This document shows, in pieces, positions 1 through 7,218 of a stretch of 17,399 nt of DNA; the stretch's first letter is position 1; each line of letters starts with the position of its first letter. Location of the stretch: positions 1 through 17,399 of the forward strand of contig CAINXK010000556.1 of the NCBI GenBank assembly GCA_903854805.1, read 5' to 3'. The notes beneath the pieces were generated by a model. The model had not been told where the DNA came from. It ran no database searches and saw nothing but the letters and a program-made list of their open reading frames with translations. The position numbers and the translations under genes are program-made. The stretch is from an uncultured Anaerolineae bacterium (GTDB lineage Bacteria; Chloroflexota; Anaerolineae; Anaerolineales; Villigracilaceae).

Positions 1-93
1 AGGTCTGCCTTGAATTCTTTTAAATAATGAAATTTTCAATTCATCTTCTAAACACTCAATTTTATTGACAACAGTAGTTCTATTCTTTTGAAT
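1..93 (-). other. AT-rich tail, possible edge of an inserted element
   Basis: This stretch is much richer in A and T than the signalling gene it joins. On the minus strand one frame stays open from base 93 to the window edge and reads as a helix-like peptide with segments such as NKIECLEDELK and HYLKEF. It overlaps, in another frame, the last codons of the truncated GGDEF gene. It could be the end of an inserted element, a neighbouring gene after a rearrangement, or an assembly junction. I do not recognise the peptide, and the piece is too short to assign. Confidence 0.3.
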
Positions 94-2186
94 TTATCGA
101 TGTCAAACATGATCAGAGAGAGGGGCTGATGATAGCGCCGGGTCACTTCGAAGGCATGCCCGGCAAGTTCGTTAAAGTAGCGCAGATTGTTCAGCCCGGT
201 CAACGCATCGGTGCGGGCTAGTTTCTGCACCTCGAGAAGCAGCGCATCCTTTTCGAAGACGGAAAGCTGCAATTGATTGAGTATGCGCTTTTGGTCGGTG
301 ACATCCCAATTGGTTCCGAGCATCGAGAGCGGCTCGCCAGCCTGATCCCGCTGTACGAGCGCCAGGGCGCGGATATCGTGGACGCTGCCGTCCGGCCAGA
401 TCACCCGGAATTCAGTGTCGAATTCCTTTTCGCCGCGTCGCGCAGCCTGAATTTCATCGTCGCTGTGCTCGCGATCCTGCGGGTGAAGACCCTGCTGCCA
501 GGCGTCGTATGCGCCGCTGAAGTCCTGCGGGGTGATGCCATACAGGTGGTACATTTGGTCATCCCAGGTCAACCGGTCGTTGATGAGGTCGTACTCCCAG
601 GTGCCCACGCCGCCCGCACGAACCGCCAGCGTTAAACGGGCGGTAGTCTGCGCCAGGGCCTGTTCGATACGCTTGCGTTCGGTGATGTCCAGGCTGTAAC
701 CAGCCAGCAAGGTTTTCTCCCCCACCGAAAATGGGAACTTGAAACTGGAATAAGTATGGCCATCCAACTCTTCGTTCAATTCCAGCACATCACCGTTGCA
801 AACGACAGACCAATCGTCAGCCGTCATTTGTGCCGCCAGTTCAGGCGGAAACAGTTCTTGCATGGTCTTTCCGACCATTTCGGCGGCCGGGATGCCAATC
901 ATATCCTGAAAATTATCACTGACTTTCAAAACCCGGCTTGTGGTGGGGGTCACAGCTTTTATGAAAATATAAATTGGTGAGTATTGCATAAAGGCAGAAA
1001 GCAGCCCATTGCTTTCGCGCATGGCATCTTCGGCGCGTTTACGCTCTTCAATTTCGTGCATCAGCTCGCGATTTTGGGTGCGGAAACTTTCGGCTTCACG
1101 CCGGGAAAGCTCGATCCGGTATTCGGCTTTGAGCAGGGCGATTTTACGGGCCATGTCTTTGCCACTGACGCTGACCTGCAGCGCATGGAATTGTTTGAAG
1201 TGCTCCAGAACCAGCCGGTACTGGTCGGTGTTTTCGTAAATGGTGCACAACTGCTGGTGGCAAAACATCTGGGTGGTCTTAAAATCACATTGGCGAGCAA
1301 TCTCAAGCGCCTGGAACAGGAAAGGTTCGGCAATCGGGTATTTTTCTTGATCCATATTTAGGCCCGCCAGACCGAACATGATTAGCATGAAAACGTAGGG
1401 CTGGGCCAGATTGCTATTTTGATATTTGGTCAATGCGTCTTGCAGGTACATTCCAGCTTCTTCAAATGATTTCAATCCGACCAGGATTTCTGAAATGGTT
1501 GTGATTACAATTAATTCTTCGGATAATAAACCCAGGTTGCGAGCCAGATCGATAGCTTTCAGGCTGTATGGCAGGGCTTCGCTAAAGCGTTTCATTTCGA
1601 AGAGTGTGTTGGCCAGGTTGTTAAAGAGGATCATGCTGATTTCAGGAATGGCGATTTTTTCAGCAAGTTGCAAGGCTTCGTGGTGGTTTTCGAGGGCATG
1701 GTCGTAATCGCTTGATTTGCAATAGATATTGCCAAGCGCATCCAGGGCGTAGGCCTGGCGTTCCAGGTCGTGAATTTCTCGAGCGATCTGCAGGGCGGGC
1801 AGGGCGTATTCCAGGGCGGTGGAGAAATCACCGACTGTCAGGTTAATCCAACCGATGGAGATGCGGGCATCGCTGGCAGCGGGCAGTAGAGGAAAGCCTT
1901 CCAGGATGGTCAGGGCCTGGATGGCTTCGGTCATGGCCTCGTCGAGATCGTAGCGGATTTGGTGAATGAAGCTGGAGGTTGCCAGGCCGGTTGCAAGCCC
2001 AATCTGATAAGGATGTTCTTCAAATTCGGCAGTTTGAGATAGCTGGCGGGTGCGCAGGCAAATCTGCAGGGCCTGTTCTTTTTCGCGGTAGCGCCAGCGC
2101 CAGGCCAGCTCGTTGAGTGCGTCGATCCGGCTGGATAAGGGGTTGATGTTTTCGATTTCGGCTTTTAAGGTTTCAAGCTGGTTCAC
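48..2186 (-). CDS. TPR-PAS-PAS signalling protein with truncated GGDEF domain
   Basis: A multidomain cytoplasmic signalling protein of about 712 residues. Numbering from the GTG at 2186, TPR-like helical repeats occupy about residues 25-345 (for example LDALGNIYCKSSDYDHALEN). A coiled coil runs over about 347-390. Two PAS domains, each ending in a PAC-like segment (SLDITERKR; NWDVTDQKR), cover about 395-505 and 520-635. A diguanylate cyclase domain starts at about 655 with ARTDALTGLNN and reaches MFDIDKFKRI. It then runs into ten unrelated residues and a stop, so the GG(D/E)EF active-site loop is absent. The protein as read cannot make cyclic-di-GMP. The open frame extends to a TTG at 2285, but that codon has no ribosome binding site. 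The GTG at 2186 is preceded by AGGTGA at a good distance, so I prefer it. TPRs in this architecture usually mediate protein or ligand contacts. Confidence 0.8.
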   Translation of the reverse strand: MNQLETLKAEIENINPLSSRIDALNELAWRWRYREKEQALQICLRTRQLSQTAEFEEHPYQIGLATGLATSSFIHQIRYDLDEAMTEAIQALTILEGFPLLPAASDARISIGWINLTVGDFSTALEYALPALQIAREIHDLERQAYALDALGNIYCKSSDYDHALENHHEALQLAEKIAIPEISMILFNNLANTLFEMKRFSEALPYSLKAIDLARNLGLLSEELIVITTISEILVGLKSFEEAGMYLQDALTKYQNSNLAQPYVFMLIMFGLAGLNMDQEKYPIAEPFLFQALEIARQCDFKTTQMFCHQQLCTIYENTDQYRLVLEHFKQFHALQVSVSGKDMARKIALLKAEYRIELSRREAESFRTQNRELMHEIEERKRAEDAMRESNGLLSAFMQYSPIYIFIKAVTPTTSRVLKVSDNFQDMIGIPAAEMVGKTMQELFPPELAAQMTADDWSVVCNGDVLELNEELDGHTYSSFKFPFSVGEKTLLAGYSLDITERKRIEQALAQTTARLTLAVRAGGVGTWEYDLINDRLTWDDQMYHLYGITPQDFSGAYDAWQQGLHPQDREHSDDEIQAARRGEKEFDTEFRVIWPDGSVHDIRALALVQRDQAGEPLSMLGTNWDVTDQKRILNQLQLSVFEKDALLLEVQKLARTDALTGLNNLRYFNELAGHAFEVTRRYHQPLSLIMFDIDKFKRIELLLSIKLSV

Positions 2187-2479
2187 TAGGCTCACCTGCA
2201 CTGGTTTACTGGATAGTGTTTCTTTTTTTGAAACGTGGGTTTCAACCGAGCACAGCAGTTTGGCTGCTTGCGCGGCAGGTGGCAATGATTAATATTTAGA
2301 TCATTTTAGCTCAGAATCATAAAGGAGCACGGTATTTCATTCAAAGGGGTGTGTTTCATTTTTTCGCAAAGCGCTGTAAGATAGTAGAAGAGAAGAAACG
2401 GAGGTGCATCATAGCCTGGGGGGATTAAAGCCATGAATGCATGGATGCCTTTTAGGCGAGATACAGAGTTCATGAATGA

Positions 2480-2692
2480 AATGTTAGGAATGAGTCGGAA
2501 ATCCTGCAGAAAAATCTGGCATATCTGAAAAAGCGTGAATCGCAAATGCAATATCCTGTTTTTCAACAAAATGGTTGGCCAATCGCCAGTAATATCGCGG
2601 AAAGTGCCAATAATTTGGTATTGGAAGTCCGTCTAAAAGGATCGGGAATGCATTGGCAACGGCAAAATGTTCTGCCAACCGAGCCCGCCTGA
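2480..2692 (+). pseudogene. Remnant of ISKra4-like transposase (C-terminal part)
   Basis: The plus frame, open from 2480 to the TGA at 2690-2692, has no good start. It encodes a conserved transposase C-terminal signature: AYLKKRESQMQYPVFQQ, then NGWPIASNIAESANNLV, then EVRLKGSGMHW. From memory, ISKra4-family transposases read close to AYLEKR..QM.Y..F...G(W/Y)PIGSG.VESANKLVVEARLKG(A/S)GMHW at this position. The usual GSG is changed to ASN. The frame stops just after the place where the family continues with PMLALRN. The N-terminal catalytic part is missing and I found no terminal inverted repeats, so this is a decayed fragment. Downstream, a shifted frame (FAWRSQQALKRKHRP) may be its extreme C-terminus. 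It fills most of the otherwise gene-free stretch 2286-2817. Confidence 0.65.
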
Positions 2693-2775
2693 AAGATTTT
2701 TTGCCTGGCGCAGCCAACAAGCGTTGAAGCGTAAGCATCGTCCGGTCGGTTATAGATTCTGAAACATCACTCTGG

Positions 2776-2781
2776 TATACT
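2776..2781 (+). promoter_or_regulatory. Extended -10 promoter candidate for the DUF1786 gene
   Basis: TATACT is preceded by TGG, giving an extended -10 (TGnTATACT), 36 bases before the ATG at 2818. No good -35 box is visible, which is tolerated in extended -10 promoters. An AGGA ribosome binding site follows shortly before the start codon. Confidence 0.45.
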
Positions 2782-2817
2782 TTTAATGTGCAACCAGACT
2801 CGCTACCAGGATAAACC

Positions 2818-3996
2818 ATGAAAATACTAACCGTGGATATTGGCACCGGCACCCAGGATATCTTTCTGTATGATTCGAATCTTGACCTTGAAAACGGCTT
2901 CAAACTGGTGCTGCCATCCCCCACCATGCTGGTGTATCGCCAGATCAAAGCCGCCACAGCCCGGGGCGAAGCCATCCTGCTGACCGGCACAACCATGGGC
3001 GGAGGGCCTTCAAGCTGGGCCGCCGAGGCACATGCGCGCGCCGGGCTGCCCATCTATGCCACAGCTTCCGCCGGTCGCACCTTCAACGACGAGCTCGAAA
3101 AAGTCGAACGCCTGGGTATCCGGATCATCTCTGATGATGAAGCCCGGCGCCTTTCCGCCAGCGTGCTGCGCCTCGATTTGAAAGATTTCGATTTTGCGCT
3201 GATCGCCGAAACCTTCGCGCGCTTCCAGGTTTCACTCAACGACCTGGCCGCGGTCTGCGTGGCCGTTTTTGACCATGGCAATTCCCCACCCGGCATCTCC
3301 GACCGGCAGTTCCGCTTCGATTACCTGGACGAACGCATCCGCGTTAAAAACGCACTTTCAACCTTTGCCTTCAGCGCTGAAGCCATCCCGGCAGCCATGA
3401 CCCGCCTGCAGGCGGTGGCCTCGAGCGCCAGCGACCTGCCCTGTCCGCTGCTGGTCATGGATACCGCCCCAGCCGCTATACTGGGTGCCAGCCTCGACCC
3501 CACCTGCGCTGCACGCAAACGCAAGTTAATTGTCAACATCGGCAACTTCCACACCATCGCCTTTCGTCTGGGGCCGGCCGGCATCGAAGGAATCTTTGAA
3601 CACCACACCGGCGAGATCGACCGCCCCAAGCTTGAGCACTACCTGCGCGCCCTGGCCGATGGTTCGCTCAAACACGCCGATGTTTTCGCTGACATGGGCC
3701 ACGGTGCCCTGGTTTACGGAACAGACCCGCTTGAACTGGGGCTGGAAACCTGGGATCTGGTTGTCAGCGGTCCGCGCCGCTCGCTCTTCGCCACATATCA
3801 AGACCCAATGCCCCAATCCAGCAGCCCGCTGAAGCCCTATTTCGCCACCCCCTTCGGTGATATGATGCTGGCAGGCAACTTTGGGCTGCTTTCCGCCGCT
3901 GCCGATTTGTTTCCAAAACTGGCAGAACCCCTGCGCGCTTCACTTTCAGGCGCTGGCCTGAACAAGCATCACGCCCCCTGGGAGCTGGAGGACTGA
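2818..3996 (+). CDS. DUF1786 family protein (ASKHA-like fold)
   Basis: A 392-residue soluble protein that I recognise as DUF1786. Archaeal members of this family are sometimes loosely labelled pyruvate formate-lyase activating enzyme. The N-terminus ILTVDIGTGTQDIFLY (about residues 3-18) is a phosphate-binding loop of the acetate kinase/hsp70/actin type. A later IVNIGNFHTIAF (238-249) resembles the second nucleotide-binding element. Between them, LLTGTTMGGGPSSWAA (54-69) is glycine-rich and conserved in the family. No signal peptide or membrane segment is seen. The biochemical role is unknown; nucleotide binding is inferred from the fold only. The ATG has AGGA upstream. The stop codon abuts the start of the next gene (TGAATG), so the two are probably translationally coupled. 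Confidence 0.85.
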   Translation: MKILTVDIGTGTQDIFLYDSNLDLENGFKLVLPSPTMLVYRQIKAATARGEAILLTGTTMGGGPSSWAAEAHARAGLPIYATASAGRTFNDELEKVERLGIRIISDDEARRLSASVLRLDLKDFDFALIAETFARFQVSLNDLAAVCVAVFDHGNSPPGISDRQFRFDYLDERIRVKNALSTFAFSAEAIPAAMTRLQAVASSASDLPCPLLVMDTAPAAILGASLDPTCAARKRKLIVNIGNFHTIAFRLGPAGIEGIFEHHTGEIDRPKLEHYLRALADGSLKHADVFADMGHGALVYGTDPLELGLETWDLVVSGPRRSLFATYQDPMPQSSSPLKPYFATPFGDMMLAGNFGLLSAAADLFPKLAEPLRASLSGAGLNKHHAPWELED

Positions 3997-5085
3997 ATGA
4001 CAAAACCCGTTATTTTTGGCACCACACCAGAATTTCTAGCCCGCGAGGGTTTAAGCGAGACGATCCAGCCCTGGGAGGATGGCCAGCGTGCCTCAACCGA
4101 TCGCGGCAGCTTTGAATGGTGGTATTTTGACGCACATTTTGATGACCCCACCAACGACCCTGGCGTGCAAGGCAGTACCGCCGTGATCGTATTTGCCACC
4201 AAGCCCCTGCTGGAACGCAATGGCCCGCTCAAACCCGGCGTATCAATAACCATCACCCGCCCCGATGGCACCAAAATTGCCCAATTTCCCTTTCTCGGTC
4301 CAGATCAGTTCGCTGCATCCAAAGTAACCTGCGCGGTGCACATCGGAGAAAACTGGTGCTCAGGTGACCTGCACACTTACCGGCTGCGGGCCAGCCTGGA
4401 CGGCATCGCCGCCAACCTGACCTTTACCGGGCTGGTGCCAGCCTGGCGTCCGGGTGCAGGGAAATCCTATTTTGGCGATCTTGAACATTTTTTTGCCTGG
4501 CTGCCGGCCATCCCTTATGGCAGCGTGGAAGGCACCATCAGCTTTGACGGTCAAACCTATAGCGTCAAGGGCAGCGGTTATCACGACCACAACTGGGGTA
4601 ATGTCGGGCTGGACCAGGTCATGGATCACTGGTATTGGGGCCGCGCCCATCTCGGCGAATATACACTTATTTATGTCGAACAGGTCGGCGCCAAACAGTA
4701 CGGCTACACGCGCATGCCGGTCTTTATGCTCGCCAAAGGCAGTCAGATCCTGATTGGTGACGGGCTGCCACTCAGCATGCAAACCAGCGAGCTGGCACGC
4801 CACCCCAGCGGGCGGGCTTACCCTCGCAAGGTGGATTTCACATGGCAGCAAGGCGCAGATACGATCCAGCTCAAACTGCGCGACCCTGAACTGATCGAAG
4901 GCATCAGCCTGCTAACCAGCTTTCCCGCCTGGCAGCGTCACCTTTTACGGCTGTTCGCCAACCCCTATTACTTCCGGTTCAATGCCCGCCTGGATCTCAG
5001 CATCCAATTGGGCCAAATACAGGAAGAAATCCACGGCCCGGCGCTCTATGAAATCATGATCCTGCAGGGCAAAAAACACCGTTGA
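3997..5085 (+). CDS. CrtC/AttH lipocalin-like family protein
   Basis: A 362-residue protein of the AttH/CrtC superfamily, whose founding enzyme is carotenoid 1,2-hydratase (hydroxyneurosporene synthase). Visible family marks are FEWWYFDAHFDD (39-50), GSGYHDHNWGN (192-202) and HWYWGRAHLGEYTLIY (211-226). The Glu-Trp-Trp-Tyr-Phe-Asp and His-Asp-His-Asn-Trp-Gly motifs are typical of the two lipocalin-like lobes. There is no signal peptide. No carotenoid genes lie nearby, so a hydratase role is not supported beyond family membership; many members have unknown lipid or terpenoid substrates. The start is the ATG immediately after the TGA of the DUF1786 gene. Its ribosome binding site (GGAGCTGGAGGA) lies inside that gene, so both proteins are likely made from one message. 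Confidence 0.8.
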   Translation: MTKPVIFGTTPEFLAREGLSETIQPWEDGQRASTDRGSFEWWYFDAHFDDPTNDPGVQGSTAVIVFATKPLLERNGPLKPGVSITITRPDGTKIAQFPFLGPDQFAASKVTCAVHIGENWCSGDLHTYRLRASLDGIAANLTFTGLVPAWRPGAGKSYFGDLEHFFAWLPAIPYGSVEGTISFDGQTYSVKGSGYHDHNWGNVGLDQVMDHWYWGRAHLGEYTLIYVEQVGAKQYGYTRMPVFMLAKGSQILIGDGLPLSMQTSELARHPSGRAYPRKVDFTWQQGADTIQLKLRDPELIEGISLLTSFPAWQRHLLRLFANPYYFRFNARLDLSIQLGQIQEEIHGPALYEIMILQGKKHR

Positions 5086-5146
5086 TAGTTTTGTCACTAT
5101 ATTCAGGCAGTATGCATCTCGAGAACTGACAAAAGGAACTCTCCGT

Positions 5147-5575
5147 ATGAAATGGCAAAAAATCAGTCTGGACCTGCCCACGCGCGGCAAGGGTCTGTAC
5201 GCCTTCAGCGACCAGGTCAATCTGCAGCTGCGTAGTTGGAAAGTACGCCAGGGCATGTGCTTCCTGTATTGCCCGCACACCTCTGCTTCCCTGACCATCA
5301 ACGAAAACTTTGACCCAAGTGCCCAGGCCGACCTGGAAACTTCACTGGAAAGACTCGTTCCCGAAAGCGATCGCTGGTATACCCACGATACAGAAGGCCC
5401 GGATGATGCCAGCTCTCACATCCGCGCCATGCTGACGGATACCAGCCTGAGCATCCCAATCGACGATGGCCGGCTGAGCCTGGGAACCTGGCAGGGAGTC
5501 TACCTGTTTGAACATCGCTCCCAGTCCCACGATCGTCAAATCTGGCTGCGCGTTCTGGATATGAGCGAGGAATGA
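5147..5575 (+). CDS. YjbQ family protein (UPF0047)
   Basis: The 142-residue length and motifs are typical of the YjbQ/UPF0047 family. Visible are HTSAS (44-48), NEN (52-54), H80 with EGPDD (83-87), LGTWQG (112-117) and EHR (122-124). Conserved histidines and acids form a metal-binding pocket in known structures. Family members are annotated as secondary thiamine-phosphate synthase because some can replace ThiE weakly in vivo; the true role is unsettled. The ATG at 5147 has AAGGA eight bases upstream. It sits 61 bases after the CrtC-like gene on the same strand with no clear terminator between, so it may share that transcript. Confidence 0.9.
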   Translation: MKWQKISLDLPTRGKGLYAFSDQVNLQLRSWKVRQGMCFLYCPHTSASLTINENFDPSAQADLETSLERLVPESDRWYTHDTEGPDDASSHIRAMLTDTSLSIPIDDGRLSLGTWQGVYLFEHRSQSHDRQIWLRVLDMSEE

Positions 5576-6014
5576 TTGGTGCCTGCGGCCAACACATCGC
5601 CGCTGGTCCGCTAACAAGCGTGGAAACAGAGCAAACCAGCTGACTTGCCAGATGAGATATAATGAATGTATAGACGTATTTGCTGAGCGGCATCCAATTT
5701 AAGATATTACCCATCACCGACTGCCTGCAAATGAACCAGGATCGGTGGGCGGCCCTGCATATACCACAGCCGGGCAGCTGAAGAACTTCGGGGAACCCCC
5801 AACGACTGCCCCGCAAAAAAATCCTATTTTCAGCCCGGCACACACCCAAACGCTCTAGCAGTGTTTAATTTTCCTGCCTATAAGTCGCATTTTTTACAGA
5901 AATTATTTTCCGCAGCAGATCAAAATAATTCCGCTCAGGCATGCATTCAGGAAAACCAATCTCTTATCCGCAGCCTGCCGCAGAAGATAAATGAAAAGGA
6001 AGCGTCAAATCAAC
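5576..6014. other. Gene-free stretch with a possible structured element
   Basis: No convincing coding region is present. A TATAAT at 5658-5663 lacks a matching -35 box. GCCGGGCAG (5769-5777) can pair with CTGCCCCGC (5806-5814) with one mismatch, and a small GGG/CCC stem lies inside, but no U-tract follows, so it is not a standard terminator. The last part, from about 5860, is AT-rich and may hold the promoter of the downstream SDR gene, though I cannot pick a confident one. Confidence 0.4.
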
Positions 6015-7043
6015 ATGTCAAAAAATACCATCCTGGTCACAGGTGCCACCGGTCATATCGGCAACGTGCTGGTCCGCAAGCTGGTTGAACAGGGCGAAAA
6101 GGTGCGCGCCCTAACCCTGCCAGGTGAAAATACTAACTCACTGCATGGCGTGGACGTGGAGCTGATCCACGGGGATGTGCTCGATAATGCTTCGCTGGAT
6201 GCAAGTTTGAAAGGCGTGCGGCAGGTTTTTCACCTGGCCGGGATTATCTCGATCATGCCGGGCGAGAACATGCTCATCCGGCGCGTCAACGTCGAGGGCA
6301 CCGTCAATGTGCTCAAAGCCGCCGTGCGGGCCGGGGTCGAACGCCTGGTTTACACCAGTTCCATCCATGCCCTGGCACGCATCCCACATGGCACAACCGT
6401 GGATGAAGCTGTGCCCTATGATCCTGAAAACACGTATGGTGTCTATGATCAGTCCAAAGCGCAGGCTACCCTGCAAGTTCAGCGGGCCGTCCAGGCCGGG
6501 CTGGACGCTGTAATTGCCTGCCCAACCGGAGTGATCGGTCCATTCGACTTTCGAAGTTCGATGATGGGCGAGGTCATCCGTTCGGCCGCCTTGCGCAGGC
6601 TGACCCCGTATGTAGATGGCGCCTATGATTTTGTGGATGTGCGCGACGTGGCCGATGGGCTGATCGCTGCCGCGCAAAAAGGTCTGAGCGGGTCAAGTTA
6701 CATTCTTTCAGGACAGCGCATCTCGGTGCGCTATCTGCTGGATACTGTCCACGAGGTTACCGGCAATGGATTTGCGCGCTTCAAGGTGCCTTTGCCCCTG
6801 GCAGAATTCGCGGCACGCTTCACCCCATTGTATTACCGGCTTAGCCAGGCCAGTCCGCGCTTCACACCATATTCACTGGAAGTATTGCAAAGCAATTCTT
6901 TTATCAGCCACGCCAAGGCCAGCCGCGAACTGGGCTACACATCACGCCCACTGCTGGAAAGCATCCACGACGCGATACAATGGTTCTTTGAGCACTATCA
7001 TTTACAACCTGAACTAATTGGCCAGGGGTTTATCAATCGCTAG
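6015..7043 (+). CDS. NAD-dependent epimerase/dehydratase (extended SDR)
   Basis: A 342-residue extended short-chain dehydrogenase/reductase. Starting at ATG 6015, the Rossmann motif TGATGHIG lies at residues 9-16. FHLAG follows at 72-76, the catalytic serine region YTSS at 113-116, and the active-site pair Y144 and K148 in YDQSK. DFVDVRDVADGL (205-216) is a common feature of extended SDRs of the nucleotide-sugar epimerase or dihydroflavonol reductase type. The substrate cannot be read from the sequence. An in-frame ATG at 5991 would add eight residues, but the Rossmann strand then starts unusually late. AAAGGAAG at 5995-6002 serves the 6015 start, with slightly long spacing. The gene converges on a membrane protein gene across a perfect 21-bp inverted repeat. 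Confidence 0.88.
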   Translation: MSKNTILVTGATGHIGNVLVRKLVEQGEKVRALTLPGENTNSLHGVDVELIHGDVLDNASLDASLKGVRQVFHLAGIISIMPGENMLIRRVNVEGTVNVLKAAVRAGVERLVYTSSIHALARIPHGTTVDEAVPYDPENTYGVYDQSKAQATLQVQRAVQAGLDAVIACPTGVIGPFDFRSSMMGEVIRSAALRRLTPYVDGAYDFVDVRDVADGLIAAAQKGLSGSSYILSGQRISVRYLLDTVHEVTGNGFARFKVPLPLAEFAARFTPLYYRLSQASPRFTPYSLEVLQSNSFISHAKASRELGYTSRPLLESIHDAIQWFFEHYHLQPELIGQGFINR

Positions 7044-7134
7044 GAGCACAAAATAAATTTTCCAAAGATTTGTGCGTAAAGCGGTTCGCACTGCCAAGAT
7101 TAGGATGGTGATAAGCAACACTGAGCTCGCCAAT

Positions 7135-7179
7135 AACAATAATCTTTCGGATGGTCTCACCATCCGAAAGATTATTGTT
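7135..7179. terminator. Perfect 21-bp inverted repeat between convergent genes
   Basis: Left arm 7135-7155 and right arm 7159-7179 are exact reverse complements around a 3-base loop (CTC). The outer part of each arm is A/T-rich (AACAATAATC and its complement), and the loop-proximal part is CTTTCGGATGGT. It sits between a plus gene ending at 7043 and a minus gene ending at 7219, the expected place for a shared bidirectional terminator. No separate long U-tract follows. A small palindromic repeat element is the alternative. Confidence 0.75.
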
Positions 7180-7218
7180 TGGAACAAGTTGACAGAAAGG
7201 TGGGTGCCGCACGCGTGA

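Noticed and set aside
2187..2285. TTG start for the TPR-PAS gene
   Set aside because: No ribosome binding site precedes it, and the 33 added residues are low in family-like features. GTG at 2186 is better supported, though the longer form is not excluded.
2484..3053. Minus-strand open frame of 189 codons
   Set aside because: It overlaps the start of the well-supported DUF1786 gene on the other strand and covers the transposase relic antisense; no recognisable domain.
5861..6088. Small plus-strand open frame before the SDR gene
   Set aside because: It overlaps the SDR start in another frame, has no ribosome binding site and no recognisable motif; probably chance.
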